39,737 bases of DNA, taken from assembly GCA_022768325.1 (NCBI GenBank), contig JALEMI010000001.1:1-39737 (forward strand), in the 5' to 3' direction. Under the pieces are notes generated by a model, which was given only the letters and a program-made list of their open reading frames with translations, was not told where the DNA came from and did no database searches. This document shows positions 8,108 to 17,033 of this stretch, one piece after another. The stretch comes from Bacteroidales bacterium. Lineage in GTDB: Bacteria; Bacteroidota; Bacteroidia; Bacteroidales; Marinilabiliaceae. Made by a program: the position numbers and the translations under genes. Positions within the stretch are counted from its first letter, which is position 1. Every line of letters starts with the position of its first letter.

Positions 8108-9478
8108 TTATTTCTTTTCTGCGGGGGCCTCTTCGTCGTAATACTCAGCGAGTTCGCGGAGGCGGCCGTAGTGCTCATCGTGTTGGCTGCGGTCGAGACC
8201 AAGACGCTCGCTTGCCTCGGAGACGCGCATTGGGATAATCTTGTTGGTGAGCCAATAGATGCCGTATGTGACAGTGGCCGTGTAGACGAAGACGATGAGG
8301 ACGGCGAGGATGTGGTTGATGAAGAACTCGGCGTGGGTTACGCCCTCGGCGGCCAGGTCTGGCTCATACTTGTAGACGAAGACGCCCGTGAGGATTGTTC
8401 CGACGATACCGCCGACGCCGTGGGTTGGGAAGACATCGAGGGCGTCGTCGACGGTGGTTCGGTTCTTCCAGTGGCAGGCGAGGTTGCAGATGATGGTGGT
8501 GATGACCGCGATGAGGATGCTCTCACGGACGGAGACCCATCCTGCAGAGGGGGTGATGGCGACGAGACCGACAACACCGCCTACGGCAGCAGCCATCGCG
8601 GAGGGCTTGCGACCCATTACGCAGTCGAAGAAAATCCAGACGAGCATGGCCGTTGCGGCGGCAGTATTGGTATTGAGGAAAGCCTTGACAGCCTGGCCAT
8701 TGGCGGCGAGAGACGAACCGCCGTTGAAGCCGAACCAGCCGAGCCACAAGAGCGACGCGCCGAGAATGACATAGGGGACATTGGCCGGCTCGGACTTGGG
8801 TTCGTGCCTACGGCCGAGGAAGAGAGCACCGACGAGGGCAGCCACACCAGAAGACGCGTGGACAACGATGCCGCCGGCGAAGTCCTTGACGTGCATGGCA
8901 CCGAAGAGGCCATCGGGATGCCACGTGCAGTGGGCGAGAGGGCAATAGACAAAGATGGTGAAGAGCACCATGAAGAGCATATAGGCAGAGAAGCGCACCC
9001 TCTCGGCGAAAGAGCCCGTGATGAGCGACGGGGTGATGATGGCGAACTTCATTTGGAAAATGGCGTAGAGCGCGAGAGGGATTGTGAGGCCCATCTTGTT
9101 AGAGAAGGCATCAGTGGCCGCTCCGCCTACATTATTGAACATGAAATATGTTCGTGGGTCGCCGATGACGCCGCCGATGTCATCGCCAAACGAGAGGCTG
9201 AAACAGACAACGACCCAGAGGACGGAGACGATGCCCATGGCGATGATGCTCTGGAGGATTGTTGAGATGATATTCTTCTTGCGGACCATGCCGCCGTAGA
9301 AGAAAGAGAGACCTGGGGTCATCATGAGGACGAAAATGGTCGACGTGATGAGCCAAGCGAGATCGGCAGTATCGACATTTGGGGAGAGTTCCCAAATCTC
9401 TGGTTGCTCGGGGATGAAATAGCCCCCGACACCCAGGATAATCATGATGGCAAGTGAGATAATCCAACGTTTTTTCAT
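8108..9478 (-). CDS. amt: Ammonium transporter, Amt family
   Basis: This 456-residue inner-membrane channel moves ammonium or ammonia for nitrogen assimilation. Family marks are the TPGLSFFYGGMVRKKN stretch, the signature KDFAGGIVVHASSG, and the twin pore histidines at H207 and H353 (FPTHGVGG). A signal-like first helix precedes eleven core helices, and the tail is hydrophilic and acidic. A PII regulator gene (glnK) often accompanies amt, but none is adjacent here. The gene looks monocistronic, with a strong terminator 60 bases downstream. A -7-like box TATATTTG lies at 9519-9512 without a clear -33 partner, which would fit activator-dependent nitrogen control. That last point is inference. 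Confidence 0.95.
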   Translation of the reverse strand: MKKRWIISLAIMIILGVGGYFIPEQPEIWELSPNVDTADLAWLITSTIFVLMMTPGLSFFYGGMVRKKNIISTILQSIIAMGIVSVLWVVVCFSLSFGDDIGGVIGDPRTYFMFNNVGGAATDAFSNKMGLTIPLALYAIFQMKFAIITPSLITGSFAERVRFSAYMLFMVLFTIFVYCPLAHCTWHPDGLFGAMHVKDFAGGIVVHASSGVAALVGALFLGRRHEPKSEPANVPYVILGASLLWLGWFGFNGGSSLAANGQAVKAFLNTNTAAATAMLVWIFFDCVMGRKPSAMAAAVGGVVGLVAITPSAGWVSVRESILIAVITTIICNLACHWKNRTTVDDALDVFPTHGVGGIVGTILTGVFVYKYEPDLAAEGVTHAEFFINHILAVLIVFVYTATVTYGIYWLTNKIIPMRVSEASERLGLDRSQHDEHYGRLRELAEYYDEEAPAEKK

Positions 9479-9511
9479 GCTTTCAAGTTTTAAATCGTAC
9501 TAATGACACTG

Positions 9512-9519
9512 CAAATATA
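9512..9519 (-). promoter_or_regulatory. amt: Candidate -7 box of the amt promoter
   Basis: TATATTTG on the minus strand matches TAnnTTTG, about 33 bases before the amt ATG. The expected -33 position reads TTCC-like rather than TTTG. The promoter may therefore be weak or need an activator. Confidence 0.4.
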
Positions 9520-10136
9520 TTCAAATTATCATTTAAGCGAGGAAGTTTGCTTACGAATTGAAATTATTTAACGTCAAAAGGTGACAACCTTAAGCGAAAC
9601 ACTGCTTTTTCGTGACGAGCGTCGGGAGGGGGTATGGGTGAGGGAGGGGCGAGGCGGAAAAGGTACATCCGCTGCAGGTTCGGCTGGGCACACCCGCTGC
9701 GCGTGTGTAGCCGGGGACTGAGGTATGGCCCTACGGGGCAGTCCGGAGTGTGACGCGGGGGAAAACAACCAATTTCAGTTGATTTCGGAAAAACAACTTG
9801 AAATGGTTGATTTTGGGAAGTGGATTCCGACTGGGTACAGCCGCTGCGCCGCTGGCTGGGGACATCAGATGGGCGCGGGAAGCCGAGTAATGAGGTGGGT
9901 CGCTGCGGGGCTGTACTGGGTGGGGACGGGAAGAAAAAAGGCGATGTGTGTGCGCGGGATGCCGCTGGACGGGGACATCAGATGGGCGTGTGTAGCCGGG
10001 TAATGAGGTGGGTCGCTGCGGGGCAGGGGTTAGTATGACGTGAAGAGAGATGTGGTATGTATGGGACGGGAGGAGGGGCGTTACTCATGATTAATAGCGA
10101 GGATAAATAAAAAGAGCCGCGTTAACACCCCGATAG
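9520..10136. repeat. Gene-free stretch with three degenerate copies of a GC-rich unit and a large hairpin
   Basis: No credible gene is present. A unit of about 41 bases beginning GCGTGTGTAGCCGGG or close to it, and ending near GGGGC(A/T)G, recurs at 9701-9741, 9873-9913 and 9986-10026. The last two copies share a longer preceding match (GGGGACATCAGATGGGCG) and are about 113 bases apart. Between the first and second copies lies an imperfect 16-base inverted repeat (9766-9781 with 9794-9809). Short open frames across the units look like repeat translation, not protein. It may be a decayed repeat family or remnants of a lost gene. Confidence 0.55.
9766..9809. repeat. Imperfect long inverted repeat
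   Basis: CAACCAATTTCAGTTG (9766-9781) and CAACTTGAAATGGTTG (9794-9809) are complementary apart from one shifted base on each arm, leaving a 12-base AT-rich loop. There is no following T-tract, so it is not a simple terminator. Confidence 0.55.
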
Positions 10137-10167
10137 TTTGATTTTAAAGGGAAAAAGTTTATAATTG
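10137..10167 (+). promoter_or_regulatory. Promoter of the HTH-addB pair
   Basis: A -33 TTTG (10137-10140), a 19-base spacer and a -7 TATAATTG (10160-10167, one mismatch to TAnnTTTG) point to a transcript start near 10174. This leaves about 12 bases before the ATG at 10186 or about 42 before the ATG at 10216. Confidence 0.6.
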
Positions 10168-10185
10168 TCATTGATATTATGATGA

Positions 10186-10647
10186 ATGCCTAACAAGATT
10201 TACACACAGAGCCCTATGGAAGAGACTATAACAACCGACACGTCGGGCATAGCCCGCCGTCTGAAACGCTTCATGGCCGAGAACGACATCAGCCAATCGG
10301 ATCTGGCCGTAGTGTCTGGCGTAAAGCAATCGACAATAAGCACCCAGCTCGCCAAAGGCGACATGCAGATGAACGTCATACTCGGCACACTGAGCCACTA
10401 CCGCCAGGTATCGCCGGACTGGCTGCTGCTGGGCAATGGCGATATGTATCGCCCGGGCGTTGGAAGCCCCGAGACAGAACACGACACGCCGCGCCAAGGA
10501 CTTGCCGCGCCCGACGTGAACACGCCCTGCCACAACTGCAGCCTTGTGCACTCGCTGTCGCGCCACATAGGCAGCCTTACGGAACTGCTGAGCCGCACGA
10601 TGGACAACGCGGCAAAAGATAGCGACGCGACGACACCTGCGGAATAA
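10186..10647 (+). CDS. Small XRE-like helix-turn-helix protein
   Basis: The protein has 153 residues, or 143 if translation starts at the in-frame ATG at 10216, which the promoter position slightly favours. The DNA-binding domain covers about residues 20-85: RLKRFMAENDISQSDLAVVSG, then VKQSTISTQLAKGDMQM and WLLLGNGDM. This resembles small Bacteroidota XRE regulators. The C-terminal half is low in recognisable features and includes a CHNCS stretch. The nuclease gene follows 36 bases later on the same strand, so the two are probably co-transcribed. Its targets are unknown. Autoregulation of the pair would be a reasonable guess, but no operator was identified. Confidence 0.75.
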   Translation: MPNKIYTQSPMEETITTDTSGIARRLKRFMAENDISQSDLAVVSGVKQSTISTQLAKGDMQMNVILGTLSHYRQVSPDWLLLGNGDMYRPGVGSPETEHDTPRQGLAAPDVNTPCHNCSLVHSLSRHIGSLTELLSRTMDNAAKDSDATTPAE

Positions 10648-10683
10648 GCCCTCTACCCCACCCCAACACCCCAAATTTGGCCA

Positions 10684-13653
10684 ATGGATTTCCTTAAATC
10701 GGTAGCAAAATACTACATCCGCCAACTGCCCATAGACGAATGGAACAAGACGGTATTCGTCTTTCCGAACCACCGTTCGAGCATCTTCTTCACTGACGCT
10801 GTGAGCCGTCAGCTTGCCGTATTGGAACGCGCGGGCAAGCCTCATGTGATATTCGGCCTCAACACGACGACCCTTGGCGACCTAATTGTCGGCGGGAGCG
10901 GACTGCGGATGGCGGACCAGGTGACGCTGCACTGCGAGCTGTATGACGCGTACAAAAGCACCCTCGCGGACGGAGAGCCGATGCGCTTTGAGACCTTCTA
11001 CACGTGGGCGGGCGTGATAATAAACGACTTTGAGGACATAGACAAAAACCTGGCATCGGCGGGCGCGGTGTATCGGAACGTGACCGAATGGCAGAAGCTG
11101 TCGGACGACCTGAGCTACATATCGGACCGCCAGCGGAAAGCCATTGAGGACTTCTGGAAAATAGAGTTTACGGAAGAGGAGACGGTGATGGGCGAGAAGC
11201 GCAAAGTGCACCGCAGATTCGTAGACGCGTATGGCCAGATGGAAGAGCTGTACTCGCGGTTTCGGGACAGGCTGAGGCTGAAAGGGTTGGCGTATCCCGG
11301 CATGGTGTATCGGGACGCCGTGGAGAAAGCCGACGGCAACGCATGGGACGAGGACGGGAAACGGTACGTATTCATAGGGTTCAGCCTCTTGTGTCGTGCC
11401 GAAGAGAGAATAATGAGCCGGCTGGCGAAGGCGGGACGCGCGGAATTTTTTTGGGACTATCAGCCTTGGATGTTGGAACCCGCGGAGAGCCAAAACATAC
11501 ACGGGGCGGGGTATGCCGTGGGACAGTGGGTCAAGAAATTCCCGTCGCCACGAGGTTATAAGCCGCCTCGGGCTGTGCCAAACGACAAACAGGAGGTGCG
11601 CCTAATAAGGACCACATATCCACAGAGCCAGGCATCGGTTGTGGCGGCGGAGATACTATCGGGCGTGACAAACCCCGACGCGACGCCCGAAGAGCGCAAA
11701 GCGGCATCGCGGCGTGACTATAAGCGCAGCGCCATCGTCTTGACCGACGAGCAGATGCTACTGCCCATCTTGAGCGTAATCCCGACGGACGTTGTCGGGA
11801 ACATCAACATCACGATGGGGTATGACCTTCGTTACACGAACCTCTCGGGACTGGCCCGCCTGATGGCGGACCTCCAGAGCGGACTGAACAACCGTCGGCG
11901 CGACGGCAAGACCGTATTCAACACCAAGGTGGTGATGTCGGTATTGCGGCACCCGTACGTAGTGGCGGCGGACGGGATTGAGGCGACGCGAATGGCGATA
12001 AAGAGCCTCATTGAGCGCAACATGAGCTTCGTGGCGCAGGACGACGCGGTGATAGCCTCCTTGGCGTTGACCTCGAAGATTGTCCGCAGGGTATCGCCCG
12101 GCGAGGTGACGGCATACGCCACGGGAGTCTTTGAGAGCGTATTGTCGCACTTTGCGCACGTGGAGGGTGCGAGCCTGGACCGTGAGACGATATGGGAGGC
12201 GTTGAAAGTGGCGCGGCGTTTGACATCGGTAATTGAGATGGTATCGGACGACATACGCGACTCGCGGATGTTGATGGGGATATTGTGCTCGATGATAGAC
12301 CAGCAGAAAGTGGACTTCAAGGGAATGCCACTTGGCGGACTTCAGCTGATGGGAATACTCGAGACGCGCGGCGTGGACTTTGACGACGTGACGATACTCG
12401 ACATGGTGGAGGGCAAATGGCCCCACTCGCCCAACGGCACGGATACGATGATACCGATGGTGATACGCCGTAACAACGGGATGCCGACGAGCGACGAGCA
12501 GGACAGCACGTATAACTACTACTTCTACAGACTAAAGAGCCGCGCCAAGCGGTTGACCATGATACTCCCCACATCGGCCAACGCGACGCGCCCCAACATC
12601 CCGAGCCGTTACATCATGCAAATGGGCATGATTCATGGGCAAAAAATTGAGGAGATTTCGTCACAGGGCAACATAACGATACGCCCGACGAAAGAGATAA
12701 CGGTGGACAAGGCGACCATTGGCGACCTGATGGACAGGTGCCGGAAGCTGTCGCCGTCGAGCATAAGCAACTACCTGAGATGCCCGCTGCTGTTCTTCTT
12801 CCAAAACGTGGCTCAGATGAGCGTTGACGACGAGATAACCGACGAGGCGGACAACCGCCTTATTGGCCTGATATATCACGGCGTGATGGAGAGACTGTAT
12901 GCGAAGGGGAATGGCGAGCAGGGGAAGGTGTTGACCAAGGAGTTCTTGAAAAGCAAGAGTGACAACGAGGCGGAGCTTGACGACCTGCTGATGAGCGAGT
13001 TCGCCAAGCACCTGAAAAACGACCATCTGCGGACAAAAGAGGACCTCGGGGGGAATAACATCATAGCCTTCAACATATTGCGTCAGATAGTCTTGCAGAC
13101 GTTGCGGAGCGAAAAGGAAGGGACCGTGGTTGTGGGTACGGAGATGACAATTGACGACTTCTACGTGACGCTTTGCGACGGGCGGAAAGTGAAGCTGAAA
13201 GGGACGATTGACCGCCAGCACTATGAGCCCGACGGGGGTGGGAAGCTATACGTGGCGGACTATAAGACGGGAAAAGTGGATTCGATGAAAATTGTGACCG
13301 TGGACGACTTATTTGACCCCGACAAACATGAGAAAGTGAAAGCCTTGACGCAAGTGATGACCTATTGCTATATGTTGCGTCATGGTCGTGGCGTAGAGGG
13401 CGAGATGGTGCCATACGTGTTGTGCGTCAAGGACTTGCACAAGGCGGACGGCGGACGAGGTTCGCGGACGGCGACGATAGGTGATTCAAAGGATGCGCAG
13501 CAGCTGGTGTATGCGGGCGAGGTGGAGAAGGAGTTTGAGAAGCAGCTGATGAGGTTGATTGACGAGATTTTTGACGTACGTGTTCCTTTTAGGCAATGCA
13601 AAGATGAGGGGATTTGCAAGAATTGCGATTATCGGGGAGTTTGTGGGAGGTAG
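10684..13653 (+). CDS. addB: AddB-like nuclease of a RecBCD/AddAB-type complex
   Basis: This 989-residue protein resembles the AddB subunit that resects double-strand breaks with AddA. The N-terminal half is an inactivated UvrD-like helicase fold starting VFVFPNHRSSIFF, where a Walker A loop would be expected. The C-terminal PD-(D/E)XK nuclease shows GLIYHGVMERLY, KLKGTIDRQ and VADYKTGKVD. Iron-sulfur ligands fit the AddB pattern: Cys700 (LRCPLLFF) plus Cys978, Cys981 and Cys987 at the extreme C-terminus (CKNCDYRGVC). AddA is usually adjacent, but here no addA lies within the window. The HTH gene 36 bases upstream is the only neighbour on the transcript. Confidence 0.85.
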   Translation: MDFLKSVAKYYIRQLPIDEWNKTVFVFPNHRSSIFFTDAVSRQLAVLERAGKPHVIFGLNTTTLGDLIVGGSGLRMADQVTLHCELYDAYKSTLADGEPMRFETFYTWAGVIINDFEDIDKNLASAGAVYRNVTEWQKLSDDLSYISDRQRKAIEDFWKIEFTEEETVMGEKRKVHRRFVDAYGQMEELYSRFRDRLRLKGLAYPGMVYRDAVEKADGNAWDEDGKRYVFIGFSLLCRAEERIMSRLAKAGRAEFFWDYQPWMLEPAESQNIHGAGYAVGQWVKKFPSPRGYKPPRAVPNDKQEVRLIRTTYPQSQASVVAAEILSGVTNPDATPEERKAASRRDYKRSAIVLTDEQMLLPILSVIPTDVVGNINITMGYDLRYTNLSGLARLMADLQSGLNNRRRDGKTVFNTKVVMSVLRHPYVVAADGIEATRMAIKSLIERNMSFVAQDDAVIASLALTSKIVRRVSPGEVTAYATGVFESVLSHFAHVEGASLDRETIWEALKVARRLTSVIEMVSDDIRDSRMLMGILCSMIDQQKVDFKGMPLGGLQLMGILETRGVDFDDVTILDMVEGKWPHSPNGTDTMIPMVIRRNNGMPTSDEQDSTYNYYFYRLKSRAKRLTMILPTSANATRPNIPSRYIMQMGMIHGQKIEEISSQGNITIRPTKEITVDKATIGDLMDRCRKLSPSSISNYLRCPLLFFFQNVAQMSVDDEITDEADNRLIGLIYHGVMERLYAKGNGEQGKVLTKEFLKSKSDNEAELDDLLMSEFAKHLKNDHLRTKEDLGGNNIIAFNILRQIVLQTLRSEKEGTVVVGTEMTIDDFYVTLCDGRKVKLKGTIDRQHYEPDGGGKLYVADYKTGKVDSMKIVTVDDLFDPDKHEKVKALTQVMTYCYMLRHGRGVEGEMVPYVLCVKDLHKADGGRGSRTATIGDSKDAQQLVYAGEVEKEFEKQLMRLIDEIFDVRVPFRQCKDEGICKNCDYRGVCGR

Positions 13654-13797
13654 GGGGACTGTTCTTACTTAGAGCATTTTTCTCGCACCCCCCTCACACA
13701 ATAGGCCTCCGTCACTCAAAACAGCCCAAACTTCCCGCCCTACCCCTTAGTTTTATGCACTTATTTTGATTTTCATACGTGATTCGCTTATTGTCGT

Positions 13798-13817
13798 CTA
13801 AAGTAGTAACACTTTAG
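13798..13817. promoter_or_regulatory. Perfect 7-base inverted repeat upstream of a secreted-protein gene
   Basis: CTAAAGT (13798-13804) and ACTTTAG (13811-13817) flank six bases, about 80 bases before the ATG at 13898. It is AT-rich with no T-tract, so it looks more like an operator than a terminator. No exact TAnnTTTG box was found in this intergenic region. Confidence 0.35.
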
Positions 13818-13897
13818 TAACATAGATTTATTGTTGTTGAATTAACAATATGCACATAAGGCGTTAATTTTACAACATCAACTTAAAACGAAAAGAC

Positions 13898-15169
13898 ATG
13901 AAGCAAATCACTACCTTTTTTCTCTTTCTCTTTGCGTTGTGCATCTGCACGACGGCTGTCGCTGTGAAGACAGTGACAATCAGCTATGCGGATTTTGCCG
14001 CGGTTTCGGATAAACCTTACAGCCTCACAAAAGACGGTGTGACCATAGAAGTAACCAAAGGCACGAAAAACAGCGACAACCACTCCGTCTTCAAGGGTCA
14101 AACGTTGACTCTCAGCAGCTCATACGCAATCACCAAGATTGAATTCACGTGTACTGCCAATAACACATCAAAATGGGGGCCAGGCTGTTTCTCTACTGAG
14201 ACAGGCAGCTACACATTCGGAGGTAAAATTGGAACTTGGACGGGTTCTGCTGGAAGCGTGACCTTTACGGCATCCACAAACCAGGTGCGCATAACGCAAA
14301 CCGTGGTAACAATTGATGATGGCGGCCCAGACCTCGCAGGATTGGCTTGGAGCCAGAATTCGTACGAGATAGTGCAGAACGTTGACGAGTTCGAAGCCCC
14401 AACGTTCAGCAAGACCACGGACGCCACGGTCACATTCAGTTCTGACAACACATCCGTCGCCAAGGTCTCGACATCGGGCGTAATAACCCTTGCGGGAGGG
14501 GTTGGCACAGCCGTAATCACTGCCTCATCACCAGCAAACACATCATACGCGGCAGGTGAAGCTACGTGCACAATCACAATCCTCAAATCCGCAACATACT
14601 CTCTTGCCACGAACATCGTCAGCGGCAAGAAGTACATCCTCGTAGTCGAGACGAGCGACCTTTGCTTGGCATCCAGGAGTATCGAAAGCGGCAAGACGTA
14701 TGGATACTTGCCCGTAATCTCAGCCAAGAAAGTAGGCGATGATATTGTCACCGCAACCGGCAATGAGATTGTAATCACGGGCGAGGCCGGCGACTACACC
14801 CTGACCGACGCGGAAGGCAGAGTTATGTGGATGACAGGCACTTACACCTCGTTCCAACTCGGCAACGTCGCAGATGGTGCCAATGTCGGCTGGACAATCA
14901 GCATAGCCGCCGACGGCGTTGCCACAATCACCAATAACGACAAAGGGAAGACGGTACAATACTCCACTGAACACGGTAGCTTCGGCTCTTACGCAACTAC
15001 CTCCGACGTCCTCCCCTATCTTTACACCGAAAAGAAGACCGACGCCATCAAGGAAATCAACAGCAACGCCCCTGCCGACTCGCGCAGATTTAACGTCCTC
15101 GGGCAGCCTGTTGGCAACGACTACAAGGGCATCGTCATCAGCAACGGACGCATGACAATCTCCAAATAA
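13898..15169 (+). CDS. Secreted multidomain beta protein with Ig-like domain and sorting-like tail
   Basis: A signal peptide (MKQITTFFLFLFALCICTTAVA) is followed by a beta-rich N-terminal domain at about 25-140, with TISYADFAAVS and motifs like SSYAITKIEFTC. This type is common in Bacteroidales secreted proteins. Residues about 145-230 form a BIG-like Ig domain (FSSDNTSVAKVSTSGVITL, GTAVITASSP). A third domain at 236-385 may be another ligand-binding beta fold. The C-terminus (FNVLGQPVGNDYKGIVISNG) resembles a type IX secretion tail. It is probably an extracellular or surface protein of unknown role. It ends before a strong terminator at 15195. Confidence 0.8.
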   Translation: MKQITTFFLFLFALCICTTAVAVKTVTISYADFAAVSDKPYSLTKDGVTIEVTKGTKNSDNHSVFKGQTLTLSSSYAITKIEFTCTANNTSKWGPGCFSTETGSYTFGGKIGTWTGSAGSVTFTASTNQVRITQTVVTIDDGGPDLAGLAWSQNSYEIVQNVDEFEAPTFSKTTDATVTFSSDNTSVAKVSTSGVITLAGGVGTAVITASSPANTSYAAGEATCTITILKSATYSLATNIVSGKKYILVVETSDLCLASRSIESGKTYGYLPVISAKKVGDDIVTATGNEIVITGEAGDYTLTDAEGRVMWMTGTYTSFQLGNVADGANVGWTISIAADGVATITNNDKGKTVQYSTEHGSFGSYATTSDVLPYLYTEKKTDAIKEINSNAPADSRRFNVLGQPVGNDYKGIVISNGRMTISK

Positions 15170-15194
15170 TTCACACACTTATCAAAAAAATGCA

Positions 15195-15246
15195 ACGGGT
15201 TGCGCAAACACCTACATCAGGGGCGTTTTGCGCAACCCGTTTTTTC
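15195..15246 (+). terminator. Strong rho-independent terminator
   Basis: A perfect 14-base stem (15195-15208 with 15227-15240) has an 18-base loop and is followed by TTTTTT to 15245. It ends the 13898-15169 transcript. Its T-tract stops only 12 bases before the ATG of the next gene, which is unusual. Confidence 0.92.
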
Positions 15247-15257
15247 ATTAATTGGCA

Positions 15258-16796
15258 ATGAAAGCGTTAATAGCGACTTTGGCCATAGCCACCACACTCG
15301 GGGCAGTAGAAACATCGGCAATAAGCCGGAAAGAGCTGGCCGAGTACTACGGCTCGGTCAAGAACCTCAAAAAGGAAGAGCTGAAGACGGCTCTTTACGA
15401 CATCGTGAAGAGCCACAAGGCAATAAGCTACGGATCGGGCTCGACAAACTCCACATGGTGGGCGTTCTACGTGACCGACAAGACGGACAACGGACAAGTC
15501 CTAAACCGGTACAGCGACGAGACTTTCTACTTCGGGAACCGGGGCGAATCGGTTAGCGGCATGAACATTGAGCACTCATTCCCCAAAAGCTGGTGGGGAG
15601 GCGACAAGAACAACGCCTATAAGGACCTTTTCAACCTATATCCCAGCCCATCGGACGACAACGGGCAGAAGAGCAACTACCCGATGGGCTACGTTACGGA
15701 CGTGAAGTACAACAGTGGCGAGGGCTACGACAAGGTCGGCACGGGCATGGTAAACGGCAAGAGCCAATCGTGCTGGGAGCCGGGCGACGGATGGAAAGGC
15801 GACTTTGCCAGGGCGTATATGTACATGGCCGTTTGCTATCAGGACCTCACGTGGGTTAACATGGGCCTCCAGACGCTCCAGTGCGACACGTGGCCAACGC
15901 TTCGCCAGTGGGCGCAAGAGCTGTACTCGGCGTGGAGCGCGACGGACAAGGTGGACAACATCGAGGTGTCGCGCAACGAGGCGGTATACGGCATTCAGGA
16001 AAACAGGAACCCGTTTGTTGACTTCCCCTTCTTGTGCGAATACATCTGGGGAGACAGCGTCGACGTGGCGTTCAACCCCGTCAATGCCGTATCGACAGCC
16101 ACGGACGACACCCGTTACGGATGCTACGAGCCAGCGACACCATCAACGCCTGAGCCATCGCCCTACATCTACTACGCCGACTGCACGTCCAACTACGGCG
16201 GCATGACGGCCACCATCATCAGCCCCTCCGACGGCTCGCTCAGCAACGTATGGACCAAGTCGTCGACATACGGCTGGAAAGCCTCGGCATACATCAGCGG
16301 GGCAAAGCAAGCGTCGGAGGCCACCGTCACGACCCCGGAGATTGACTTGTCTGAGTATAAGGACATTACGCTGACCTTTGAGCATGCCGTAAAGTTTGCC
16401 GCAAGCCCGTCGTCGGTCCTCAGCGTCGAGGTTGAGTGCGAGGGCAAAGTGACAACGCTGAGCGTCCCGACATGGCCTGCGGGCGACAGCTGGACGTTCT
16501 ACGACAGCGGCGAGGTAAGCCTTGACGACTATGCGGGTAAGACGATAAAGCTCATCTTCCGCTACACCAGCTCGACGTCGGAGGCTTCGACGTGGGAGGT
16601 GCGCGAGATTAAGGTTCAGGGCGAGAAGGTCACCTCGTCGCTTTCCGATGTCGAGATTGCGCCTTCGGCTCCAGACTTCAACTTGCCGTATGAGGTGTAT
16701 AGTCTTGACGGCAAACGCATTGCCGACATCCACATCATCCGCGGCATAGTCATAGTCCGTCAAAATGGGCACTCATGGCTAATCAGCAGACAATAG
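15258..16796 (+). CDS. Secreted endonuclease I with C-terminal adhesin-like domain
   Basis: After a signal peptide (MKALIATLAIATTLGAVETSA), residues about 25-270 match endonuclease I, a His-Me finger non-specific nuclease. The catalytic region is MNIEHSFPKSWWGG (His106) followed by NAYKDLFNLYPSP, where metal-binding residues lie. Residues about 290-450 form a jelly-roll-like choice-of-anchor domain (TPEIDLSEYKDITLTFEH, GKTIKLIFRYTS). The tail (VYSLDGKRIADIHIIRGIVIV) is type IX-secretion-like. It probably digests extracellular DNA for nutrients. The longer frame to 15252 starts with TTG, so the ATG at 15258 is preferred. Confidence 0.9.
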   Translation: MKALIATLAIATTLGAVETSAISRKELAEYYGSVKNLKKEELKTALYDIVKSHKAISYGSGSTNSTWWAFYVTDKTDNGQVLNRYSDETFYFGNRGESVSGMNIEHSFPKSWWGGDKNNAYKDLFNLYPSPSDDNGQKSNYPMGYVTDVKYNSGEGYDKVGTGMVNGKSQSCWEPGDGWKGDFARAYMYMAVCYQDLTWVNMGLQTLQCDTWPTLRQWAQELYSAWSATDKVDNIEVSRNEAVYGIQENRNPFVDFPFLCEYIWGDSVDVAFNPVNAVSTATDDTRYGCYEPATPSTPEPSPYIYYADCTSNYGGMTATIISPSDGSLSNVWTKSSTYGWKASAYISGAKQASEATVTTPEIDLSEYKDITLTFEHAVKFAASPSSVLSVEVECEGKVTTLSVPTWPAGDSWTFYDSGEVSLDDYAGKTIKLIFRYTSSTSEASTWEVREIKVQGEKVTSSLSDVEIAPSAPDFNLPYEVYSLDGKRIADIHIIRGIVIVRQNGHSWLISRQ

Positions 16797-16804
16797 CCGT
16801 AATG

Positions 16805-16844
16805 TTCAAACGGTGTTTGAAAAGCGTTTGAACGCCGTTTGAAG
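16805..16844. repeat. Dispersed palindromic repeat, copy 1
   Basis: Four TTCAAAC or GTTTGAA heptamers occur here. The first 26 bases (16805-16830) match, with three mismatches, the reverse complement of 28704-28729. The core TTCAAACGGTGTTTGAA can form a 7-base stem with a 3-base loop. Both copies lie within about 100 bases downstream of genes and beside strong terminators. Confidence 0.65.
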
Positions 16845-16851
16845 GGTTTAG

Positions 16852-16890
16852 AAATGCCGCATTGCGTGGGGGCGCAATGCGGCATTTTGG
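16852..16890 (+). terminator. Terminator of the endonuclease I gene
   Basis: A perfect 15-base stem (16852-16866 with 16873-16887) closes a six-base loop, TGGGGG, with T residues at the end of the stem. It lies about 55 bases after the stop codon. The outer A/T pairs make it potentially bidirectional. Confidence 0.9.
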
Positions 16891-17033
16891 TGTGATTTTT
16901 CGCGAGGGTCAAGGTGATTTATCGGGTTATGTGCGCGAAAATGCAGTGAAAGTAAAAATAGGACAGCGATTCTCCTCAACCGCCGGCCTTACTTCTCTGT
17001 ATAACAGACTAAAAAAATAAAATTTATACGGTC

